Shown piece after piece: positions 56,183 through 64,000 of a stretch of DNA of 64,000 nucleotides (position 1 is its first letter; every line of letters starts with the position of its first letter). The position numbers and the translations under genes are program-made. The DNA is taken from the NCBI RefSeq assembly GCF_030052815.1, contig NC_079500.1, forward strand, positions 4,052,298 through 4,116,297, in the 5' to 3' direction. The notes beneath the pieces are model-generated. The model saw only the letters and a list, made by a program, of their open reading frames with translations. It made no database searches and was not told the DNA's origin. Origin of the DNA: Hevea brasiliensis (taxonomy: Eukaryota; Streptophyta; Magnoliopsida; Malpighiales; Euphorbiaceae).

Positions 56183-56968
56183 TCAAGAGCGAGAAAAAGC
56201 TTCATCTTGATTTCTCCATAAGGTCACCTCCAGAAGATGCATCAATTGTACTCTTAATAGCTGGTGAAACTCCATTATAAAAGTGTTGAACAAGCATCCA
56301 CTTAGGAATCCCATGATGTGGACATCTCCTTTGCAAATCCTTGTACCTCTCCCATGCTTCATACAAGCTCTCATCATCTCTAGGTTTAAAAGAAGTCACT
56401 CATTTCTCGACTTATTTGTCTTGCTTGGTGGAAAATATTGAGCCAAAAATGCTTGAGAAAGTTCATCCCATGTTGTGATAGAACCCGGTGGCAAAGAATG
56501 TAACCACTCTCTAGCTCGGTCCTTTAGAGAAAAAGGAAATAATCTGAGTCGAATTGCATCATCAGAAACTCCATTTATCTTCAACATATCACTGATCTCA
56601 AGAAAGTGTGCCAGATGCACATGTGGACTTTCACTTGGATTTCCTCCAAATTGTGCTTGTTGTACCATTTGACAAAGTGCAGGCTTCAATTCAAAATTAT
56701 TAGCTTCTACCCTTGGTCTTGTGATACTTGGCATGAAATCTCCAATGTTAGGATAGGCATGATCCTTCACAGAGCGGTTGTTATTGTTGTTGTTATTGTT
56801 GTCAGCCATTTCTTCTTGTAATTGCTCTTGCTCTTGTGCTCTTTCTTGTTGTTGTTGAGCTTTAATTTCAGCTTTTCTCCTTTTAGATTCTGCTCTTAAA
56901 GCCTTTGCTGTCTTCTCTATTTCTGGGTCAAAGAATAGATTGATTTCTTCACTTTTTGTCCTTCTCAT
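56183..56968 (-). pseudogene. Athila 1 gag
   Basis: From Met at 56968: MRRTKSEEINLFFDPEIEKT, a Gln/Glu-rich coiled coil, an Asn run, then the retrotransposon gag core QMVQQAQFGGNPSESPHVHL, LRLFPFSLKDRAREWLHSLP and AFLAQYFPPSKTNKSRNEMT. A frameshift near 56398 moves the frame; EAWERYKDLQRRCPHHGIPK continues at 56202-56399 until another break at 56202. The start lies 123 bases after the PBS, and Athila 2 opens in the same way (MRRARSSSDTTLLFNPEIEK). Gag would form the particle that packages element RNA. Confidence 0.87.
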
Positions 56969-57090
56969 AAAATAAACCACCTGAAAAACAAAAATAAACA
57001 AATTCTCAAAGTAAAATGGTAAAAAGAAAATAAAATAAAATGCCCAAATTAACCAAACAAACAATCGTTTAATATCAAGCAAAAATCAAA

Positions 57091-57108
57091 TCCCCGGCAA
57101 CGGCGCCA
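57091..57108 (-). other. Primer-binding site for tRNA-Asp, Athila 1
   Basis: TGGCGCCGTTGCCGGGGA on the minus strand, exactly complementary to the 3' end of plant tRNA-Asp including CCA. It lies 7 bases inside the 5' LTR edge (57115), as expected for Athila-type elements. Confidence 0.93.
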
Positions 57109-57114
57109 AAAACT

Positions 57115-58698
57115 TGATGTGCGACTTATCCGCAAGTATACGGGTCGTCTCAAGTAATAAAGTGATGAATCAAGTATCGTTCCCACGAGGATTTGCTGTT
57201 TGATTACTAAACTATGAATGAAGCGATTATTTGGGCTAATGATTTATGAATAAAAGGTAAATGTAAATGAGCAAGGTAAATTGATTAATCTAATTGAAAT
57301 GGGTAAAGAGCAAACAAATAAATTCTAAATCTAGCTCGCAATTAAACTGAAATTGACAATGGGTAATTTAAACAAAAGTCTAATTATGGTAAAAGTGATC
57401 CCAGAGTTGGGGGTTTATGCATAAATTAATTGGGATTTGTCTTGGGCATTCCAATTTTTAGGGAAAAAATAGAGTTTGAAGGAAATTGATTCTAAATCCC
57501 TTTAATATCTTTTTCAAGCATATCAAAGTGTATTCTAAAATAACCAAACCTACTTTCGTATGTATTTGATTACTTTAAAACCCATTAAGTTTTGTAACCA
57601 ATAATTAATTCCTCTTAAAGTCCTAGTTTATTTCTAAATCTAGGTGATTTTAAGTTCCAATCCTTGATTAACTATCAATGACTTTCACCTTTCGGTCCTT
57701 CAATCAAAGATTAACACAATACCCAATGGGTACCAACATTAGGCAAGTAAATCAAGCATACAAGGAAGGAATCAAAACTCATATTCATATAAAATAAGGA
57801 AATACCCAATCCAAATCCACAAATTAATCTAAAACATATTTCCCAACTCTGAAATCTAAGGAAATTACTCACTCATTATGGTATTTACAAGAAATATAGA
57901 TGGAAAAGTAAAGGAAAACATGATAAGAGGACTGAAATAGAAAAACCCAGGTGGAAGAACCAAAGCCTCTGGTTTCTGGAGCTTCAAAACTGGTGCAGCA
58001 GCTCCTTCCCCAGGGGAAATGGCGTCTTCTCTCCCCCTTTCTATCAGATTTTCTTTTCTTTTTGTTTTCTTCCCCTTCCTCTTGTGGCAAAAATAAGGAA
58101 AATGATGAATTTATATATGGTCCCTAAAAGTTACCCTAAAAGTAAATAAAAGACAAGGAGTGGATAGGAAATGAGGTGTAAAATTATCCAAGTCAGCAGC
58201 ACTTTCACGTTCTGGGCATTCTGCTTAGGGTTCGGCGTAACCCTAAGCGGCTTCTTAGCAAATTTAGCCTCTGGGCCTTTATGCGCTTAAGGTTAAGCAG
58301 ACCTTCAGCAAATCTCGGCAGACTTATAGTAAAATGGACTTTTCTGCTCATGCTTGACTTGTGTTGCACCTTAAGCATTGCCGCTTTACCCTGAGCATGA
58401 CCTTAAGCAAGGTCTCAAGCAAATTTCGGCTGGTTTGCTCTTTCAAGGCTTGATTTCTTCAACTTTCCTCTGTGCTTAAAGAACTCCAAATTTCTTCAAA
58501 TCACTTCCTAATGCACTCATTGGTCTTCGATTTGCCACAAAATCCTATCAAAAATAACAAAATTACAAAAATCAAATATAAAGTATCTAAAGTTAACAAA
58601 TAAGCTAAAATAAAGCTAAAAACATAAAATATACTAAAATATAAGGACAAAATGGATGCAAAACTACCCTAAAATGTCTATATGAAATGAGTGTAACA
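57115..58698 (-). repeat. 5' LTR of Athila 1
   Basis: 1,584 bp, minus strand, TGTTACACTC to CACATCA. The U3 part contains a cluster of GCTTA/TAAGC and CTTAAG words (58198-58450) about 90-340 bases upstream of a TATA-like box (CATATATAAA, minus, about 58119-58110). It differs from the 3' LTR at only one or two positions outside this cluster. Confidence 0.95.
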
Positions 58699-58798
58699 AC
58701 ACTATACCACACGCACACCAATGCACGTACACTGCTCCAAATTACCACAATAACATTCATGGAACTTAACAATTATGAATGCAACATAAAACGTGCCT
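58699..58798 (+). mobile_element. Family R copy 2, short middle piece between the two Athila elements
   Basis: Includes the right TSD ACACT, then ATACCACACGCACACCAATG, TACACTGCTCCAAATTACCA, TGAATGCAACATAAAACGTG. These match R copy 3 at 32694-32800. Athila 2 begins at 58799; the five bases before it, TGCCT, should recur at its right end outside the window. Confidence 0.85.
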
Positions 58799-60410
58799 TG
58801 ATGCACACATTTTGCATAGTCATTTAGGTCTAATTTCATAATCATTTTATTTGGTTATTAGTCATTTTTTTAGCTAATTTCATTAGTTAATTAGTTAGTT
58901 TTCCATAGTTGTCAATTTTGCACTAATTTGTAATTTTTACTTTGTTTTGTAGGAAAAATGGTGTTTTTGAAGGACTAAAGAGAATTTTGCCATTGAGGAG
59001 TGTCTTCTACAAGAAAGATGCCAAAAACAAGTTTTCAAGCTGAAATATGCATTGACCAAATCTGCATAACTTGTCGCATAAGCTATGCGATCGCATAAGG
59101 AGGAAGAACACTGCATTCGAACCAGCGAAATGTGCATAAGGAGATCGCAGACCTTATGCACATTCTCACCTCCCTTATGCAGATTCACGAAATTGTGCAT
59201 AACCTATGCACCAAGTCATGCAGCTTCGCATAAGTAACCCAGAATCAGCCGAAATGTGCATAAGGGACTGCATAACTTATGCAGTCCACTTATGATCCAT
59301 AAAGAGTTCATTAATGAGTCAGTGAAGATTCCCTTAATGTATTCCTCCTAGAACATACTATTTTAGGGCTCCATGTCAGAAAAATGCTATAAATAGTCCC
59401 ATTTTCTCATTTTAGAGAGGGAGAAAAAGGAGCAAAGGAAGAAAGGAGGAGGCTAAGCAGAATTTGAGGAGTCATTTCACCTTCCACACCATTTTCAACT
59501 AAGATTTGCAGATTTCTTTCTTTCTTTACACTTTTCTACATTTCTAGTGTTTAATTACTTACTTCTTAGCTTAGATTAAAGCTTTATTTCCATTTAAACT
59601 CATCATATCTTGTAAGCATTATGGATAGTGAGTAGTTTACTTTTGATTCTGGAGTAAGGGTTGTAATATTTGAGATATTTTGTGGATTTTGATTGGGTAA
59701 TCTATATTTTGTGGTCTTAATGAGTTTTATTCATTTCTTGTATGCTTAATGACATGCTTAATGTAGGATCCCATTGAGTAATGTTCTTAATCCATGGTTG
59801 AAACAACGAAAGGAGAAGGCCTTGTGATAGATAATCAGGAAATTGGACTTAATTAACTTAGACCTAGAAATAGGCTAAGGATTAAGAGGATTCATAGATT
59901 AATTAAAGAACTTAATGGGTCTTAATTAATTCTAACTCCACGAAAGTAGGATTAGTTTGATTAAGGCACTCTTTGTCTCACTCGAAAGGGAATTCAAAGG
60001 ATTTAAGAATTAATCTCCTTAAAACCCATTAGTATCACAAGATTGGATAACCAATTTAAAATCCCAAAATAGCTCGAATATGAAATCCCGAACTCCGGAA
60101 TCGCCTTTTTACCATTGTTAATTTCTAATCGAATTTAATCATTTGCCAATTTAAATATTGCCATATTTGAACTTGCTTATTTCTATTTGATGCAATTTTA
60201 GTTTAATTAATACATTGTTGAATAGAATATTAATTTTGCACATTTAGATTTCACACCCCATTACCCATTAATTCATCATTTTAATCTCGTAAATACTTCA
60301 ATTTAGTCAACTTTTATATCGAAAATTCAATCATTAACACAACTCCTCGTGGGATCGATATTTTTCTATACTACTTGTACGACCCGTGCACTTGCGGTTG
60401 GGACGCATCA
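58799..60410 (+). repeat. 5' LTR of Athila 2
   Basis: 1,612 bp, from TGATGCACACATTTTGC to GGTTGGGACGCATCA. U3 holds an array of GCATAAG/CTTATGC words at 59062-59293 and a canonical TATA box TATAAATAG at 59388-59396, followed by a purine-rich stretch GAGAGGGAGAAAAAGGAG. Transcription would start about 30 bases after the TATA box (inference). Confidence 0.9.
59062..59293. promoter_or_regulatory. Array of short palindromic words in U3, upstream of the TATA box
   Basis: GCATAA occurs about eight times and TTATGC about four times within ~230 bases, for example TGCATAACTTATGCA (59268-59282). The array ends ~95 bases before the TATA box. Binding by a host factor is a hypothesis; the density of the words is what is seen. 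Confidence 0.55.
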
Positions 60411-60416
60411 AGTTTT

Positions 60417-60434
60417 TGGCGCCGTTGCCGGGGA
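60417..60434 (+). other. Primer-binding site for tRNA-Asp, Athila 2
   Basis: TGGCGCCGTTGCCGGGGA, six bases after the LTR edge and identical to the site in Athila 1. Confidence 0.94.
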
Positions 60435-60543
60435 GTTGTTTGTTTAAGATTGAATTCTTGATTATTTTAGTTGTTTTTAGTTTTATCTTTGTTATCTTTT
60501 CATTTTGTGTTTGTTTGTTCTTTTTCAGGTACTTTAATCTTTT

Positions 60544-61644
60544 ATGAGAAGAGCTAGAAGCTCAAGTGACACAACCTTACTTTTCAATCCTGAAATTGAG
60601 AAATTTTGCAAGGCCAACAAGAAAGAAACCAGAAAAAGGAAGGAAGCTGAGAGAGAAACCGAAATTGAAGCAAATATGGCTGATGAAAGAATTAGAATTG
60701 GTGTTGGTAATGCTGGAAATGGTCAAAACAATGAAAATGAAGCCCAAGGAGAAGAAGTTGTTAATGCAAACGTGCCTAGGGGAAGTATGATGGATCATGC
60801 TTTTCCTCGTTTTGATGACTTGAGAGAGAGCATAGCAAGACCAAGGATTGATGCGAACAGTTACAAAATGGATTTTGGAGTTCTTCAAATGATCCAAAAC
60901 TCTCAATTTGGAGGACATCCTTCTGAAAATCCACACACACACCTGAAGAAGTTTGCTATGATTTGCGACATGCAAAAACAACCTGGAGTGTCTGATGCAG
61001 CAAGATTGAAGCTATTCCCATTCTCTTTGAAAGATAGAGCATTGGATTGGCTTGATTCTTTACCTCACAACTCCATTACAAATTGGGAGCAACTAACTGA
61101 TGCATTTCTTGCACAATATTTTCCACCTGGAAAAACTCAAGAGCTGAGGAATCAAATGACATCTTTCAGACCAAGAGAAGATGAAACTCTCTATGAATCA
61201 TGGATGAGATGGAAGGAATTGGAAAGATTATGCCCACATCATGCCATTCCAAAATGGATGATAAATCAGAATTTCTACACAAATGTCACTCCTGCAATCA
61301 GAGGAATTATTGATGCTCAAACAGGAGGAGAATTCATCATTAAGCATGAAGATGAAGCTTATGAGTTATTAGAGAAAATTGCAAAGAATACTCATCTTTG
61401 GAGTAGTCCAAGAGGACCAGCTCCAACTCAGAAAAGGCAAGCTGCTGGGATGTATGATCTTGATCCATTCAACATGATTAATGCAAAGTTTGATGCACTT
61501 ACAAATGTCCTTGCTAAGAAGATGGAAGATTTGAGTATGTTGGTTAGTTCAACATCATCACCGGAAGTTCACAACAAGTGGCTTATGCAGAGGAAACTAC
61601 CACCGTGGAGTAGATTATGGAGAACAAGCGGCATATGTTGGTAA
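60544..61644 (+). pseudogene. Athila 2 gag
   Basis: Starts MRRARSSSDTTLLFNPEIEK, then a basic/acidic coiled coil. The gag core follows: MIQNSQFGGHPSENPHTHLK, KLFPFSLKDRALDWLDSLPH, AFLAQYFPPGKTQELRNQMT, WMRWKELERLCPHHAIPKWM, VTPAIRGIIDAQTGGEF. The frame shifts by one near 61590; the correct reading continues to ~61790 as an Asn/Gln-rich C-terminus (YGNKQMGNPYSQTYNPNWRN). 366 codons are open before the break, longer than in Athila 1. Confidence 0.88.
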
Positions 61645-61879
61645 TTATGGAAACAAGCAAATGGGGAATCCTTATTCTCAAACTTATAATCCAAATTGGA
61701 GGAATCATCCCAATTTTTCATGGGGCAATCAGCAAAATCAAGTTCAAAATCAGAATTTTCAACCACAACAAAGAAAGTCAAGTTCCATATCAAAAATAGG
61801 CAACCATTGCCCAATTTTCAAGAGAAAAATATGAACCCCACCAAAACAAAGAAGAACGAAATTCCACCATCAAGCTTTA

Positions 61880-62941
61880 TTGCAACAGATTCTTGCCAAT
61901 CAAAATAAGCATGATGAGGAGATGAGAGAGGTGAAAGCAAGGCTGGAACAAATGCAAACACACAATGAATCTTTGGAAAACCAGTTGCACAACAAGCATC
62001 TTCCTAAAGTGCCAAATCTTTTGGAAAGCTTCCAAGTCAACCAGAAAATCCAAGAGAGCATTGTCAAGCTATTACTTTAAGAAGTGGTAAAGTTATAAAT
62101 GATGAGAAGAGTGAAAACAGTGAGAAGAGAGAAAATGAGAAAGGAACTGATGAGAGTGGAAAACAAGAGAGTGCAGAAAAATGTAAGGAGAAATTTGAAG
62201 AAAAAGAAGAGAAGTATATACCTCCGAGCCCTACAAGCCACAACTTCCTTTCCTCAAAGATTTCACAAAGCCAAGCTTGATAGGCAATTTGGGAAGTTCT
62301 TAGAGGTTTTGAAGAAACTTTACATAAATGTGCCTTTTGTTGATGCTCTTTCACAAATGCCCTCTTATGCAAAATTCTTGAAAGAAATTCTCTCAAATAA
62401 GAGAAAACTTGAAGATGAAACTGTAGCTTTGACAGAAGAATGTAGTGCTATCCTCCAGAGGAAACTTCCTCCAAAGCTTAAGGATCCAGGGAGTTTCTCA
62501 ATTCCATGCCACATTGGAGAGTCTTGTTCTACAAAAGCTCTATGTGATTTAGGGGCCAGCGTTAGCCTTATGCCCCTTTCTATCTATGAAAAGCTCAACA
62601 TGGGAGATCTAAAGCCAACCCACATTTCTCTTGATTAGTGAGAACAATCAAGTATCTGAAGGGATTTTGGAGAATGTGCCCTGAAGGTTGGAAAGTTCTA
62701 TATACCCGTTGACTTTGTCATCTTGGACATGGAGGAAGATTCTAATATTCCAATTATCTTGGGGAGACCCTTTCTAGCTACAGCAGGAGCATTGATTGAT
62801 GTGAAAGGAGAAAAGCTTACTCTTAGAGTTGGTGAAGAGCAGTTAATTTTCAATATCAATAACACTATGAAAAAGCATCATTCAAGTGATACTTGCTTGA
62901 GAGTTGATATTATTGATGAGTGGTTGAAGAACACTTCGTAA
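61880..62941 (+). pseudogene. Athila 2 gag-pol linker and aspartic protease, broken
   Basis: 61880-62080 encodes the coiled-coil linker (VKARLEQMQTHNESLENQLH). 62099-62638 encodes FPQRFHKAKLDRQFGKFLEV, KDPGSFSIPCHIGESCSTKA and the active site ALCDLGASVSLMPLSIYEKL, then a stop at 62636. After a small frame disruption 62723-62941 gives EEDSNIPIILGRPFLATAGA, the second lobe. The content is that of the Athila 1 protease. Confidence 0.85.
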
Positions 62942-63059
62942 AGAAATATCCGTAAGATCCACTTGAAAATTGTTTGGTTCATGGAGGAGGCATAGACTAT
63001 GACAACCCTCATGTAGCTGCATATACTCAACACTTAGAGGAAGTCCACCATTCATTTTT

Positions 63060-64000
63060 GCTCCAGTTTTTCAACTCACACAAAAGGAAATAGCTGAATT
63101 TAAGCAATCATCATTCAAGGAAGAAGATGCACCTAAGGTAGAACTTAAGCAACTTCCTTCTCAGCTCAGGTATGAATTTCTTGGCACTAATAACACTTAT
63201 CCAGTAATTGTAAATGCAAACTTGAGTACTTTAGAGGCTGATAAGTTGTTAAGAGTGTTGAGAAAATTTAGGAAAGTTTTGGGATACACCATAGATGACA
63301 TTAAAGGAATAAGCCCACATTTTTGCATGCATAGAATCAGTTTGGAAGAAAATTGTAAACCATCTATTGAACATCAAAGGAGGTTGAACCCAAATATGAA
63401 AGAAGTTGTTAAAAAGGAGATTTTGAAGTTGCTTGATGCAGGGATCATATATCCCATCTCAGACAGTACTTGGGTAAGCCCAGTACATGTTGTCCCAAAG
63501 AAGGGTGGAATGACAGTGGTCAAAAATGAAAATAATGAATTAATTCCCACTAGAACGGTGACTAGTTGGCGAATGTGCATAGATTACAGAAAATTAAATG
63601 TTGCCACTAGAAAAGATCATTTTCCACTTCCCTTCATTGATCAAATGTTGGAAAGACTAGCTAGGCATTCTTACTTTTGCTATTTAGATGGATATTCAGG
63701 TTTTTTTCAAATCCCTATCCATCCAAATGATCAAGAGAAAACCACTTTTACTTGTCCATATGGAACCTTTGCTTATAGAAGGATGCCATTTGGGTTGTGT
63801 AATGCACCAGCCACTTTTCAGAGGTGCATGATGGCAATCTTCTCAGATTTCATTGAAGACATAATGGAGGTTTTTATGGACGATTTTTCTGTTTATGGAT
63901 CTTCTTTTGATATATGCTTGGCTAACCTTTCTAAAATTTTGCAGCGATGTGCGAATCTCGACCTTGTGTTAAACTGGGAAAAGTGTCATTTCATGGTTCA
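63060..64000 (+). CDS. Athila 2 reverse transcriptase, partial at window end
   Basis: Open frame from about 63060 to the window end. Blocks: KKEILKLLDAGIIYPISDST, WVSPVHVVPKKGGMT, WRMCIDYRKLNVATRKDHFP, YFCYLDGYSGFFQIPIHPND (first catalytic Asp), FAYRRMPFGLCNAPATFQRC and VFMDDFSVYG (the YxDD-type box, here FMDD), then LVLNWEKCHFMV. The sequence and the IPTRTVTSWRM insertion point are characteristic of the Athila branch of Ty3 elements. It would convert element RNA to DNA in virus-like particles. No stop is seen; RNase H and integrase would follow outside the window. Confidence 0.92.

Larger units (their letters stand above)
47546..58698 (-). mobile_element. Athila 1: Ty3-type LTR retrotransposon lacking the pol core
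   Basis: An 11.15-kb element with complete LTRs (47546-49118 and 57115-58698), exact TSD ACACT (47541-47545 and 58699-58703), tRNA-Asp primer site and purine-rich tract. In element orientation: 5' LTR, PBS, gag, protease, a short pol-3'-like stretch, an Athila-type downstream ORF, a ~2.1 kb 3' leader, PPT, 3' LTR. No reverse transcriptase, RNase H or integrase motif exists between the protease (ends ~54565) and the downstream ORF (starts ~53131). The element is therefore non-autonomous, although its LTRs are nearly identical outside one patch. It lies in opposite orientation to Athila 2, ~100 bp away. Confidence 0.92.
58799..64000 (+). mobile_element. Athila 2: Ty3-type LTR retrotransposon, cut by the window end
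   Basis: Order: 5' LTR (58799-60410), tRNA-Asp PBS, gag, protease, then a clear reverse transcriptase that runs off the end. LTR termini form the inverted repeat TGATGC/GCATCA. Gag and protease are each split by frameshifts or stops, but the RT region shown is open. It belongs to the same lineage as Athila 1 (same PBS, similar gag start, shared GACCCGTRYACTTGCGG near the LTR end) but to a different family. Confidence 0.92.

Noticed and set aside
1..64000. tRNA, rRNA, microRNA precursor or organelle-derived genes
   Set aside because: I found no cloverleaf with conserved tRNA boxes and no rRNA segments. The tRNA-Asp match is only the 18-base primer-binding site of the Athila elements.

Overview
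This is plant nuclear DNA: AT-rich and dominated by transposable elements, with F-box/FBA, DUF4220-DUF594, CC-NBS-LRR and LRR receptor-like protein families, tRNA-Asp-primed Athila-type Ty3 elements, a Ty1/copia element and an RTE-type LINE. A woody eudicot, possibly Euphorbiaceae, is my guess from general appearance; the sequence does not prove it. Few intact genes are present. The best preserved are one F-box gene (9467-10675, minus) and one LRR receptor-like protein gene (37360-40574, plus, one frameshift).

Layout. 1-8619: stacked solo-LTR-like repeats. Two copies of one ~3.5 kb family (called S here) lie tail to tail (590-3934 plus, 3972-7467 minus). They form a very long inverted repeat whose 37-bp centre is a relic of a second family (R, which resumes at 7468-8619). 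8786-27400: three head-to-tail copies of a segment carrying an F-box gene (minus) and, in the first two, a DUF4220/DUF594 pseudogene. Copy-specific events include a 137-bp tandem duplication and a 1-bp deletion in F-box copies 2 and 3, a TRIM element in DUF4220 copy 1, and a complete RTE LINE with an 18-bp target-site duplication downstream of F-box copy 2. 27409-27732: orphan Rx-type coiled-coil exon of a resistance gene. 27733-37359: AT-rich intergenic DNA with a 2.6 kb solo LTR of family R (TSD CTTAA), a long-TIR foldback element and a large TA palindrome. 37360-40574: the receptor-like protein gene, with a scrap of a second copy just downstream. 41065-64000: a nest of retroelements. A decayed Ty1/copia element (minus) is split by a solo LTR of family S (TSD CTTTA) and by an R element. 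That R copy is itself split by two Athila-type Ty3 elements in opposite orientation: Athila 1 (47546-58698, complete LTRs, TSD ACACT, pol core missing) and Athila 2 (from 58799, running off the window).

The genes do not form a pathway. What the window records is a resistance/F-box type gene cluster expanding by tandem duplication and decaying, with layered retrotransposition whose relative order can be read from nesting and TSDs. The most interesting observations are the Athila element that kept gag, protease and its downstream ORF but lost RT/RNase H/integrase; the concentration of LTR divergence in one U3 patch made of short palindromic motifs, with a similar motif array at the same place in the second Athila; and the tail-to-tail solo-LTR palindrome. 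I did not find a convincing new biological system.
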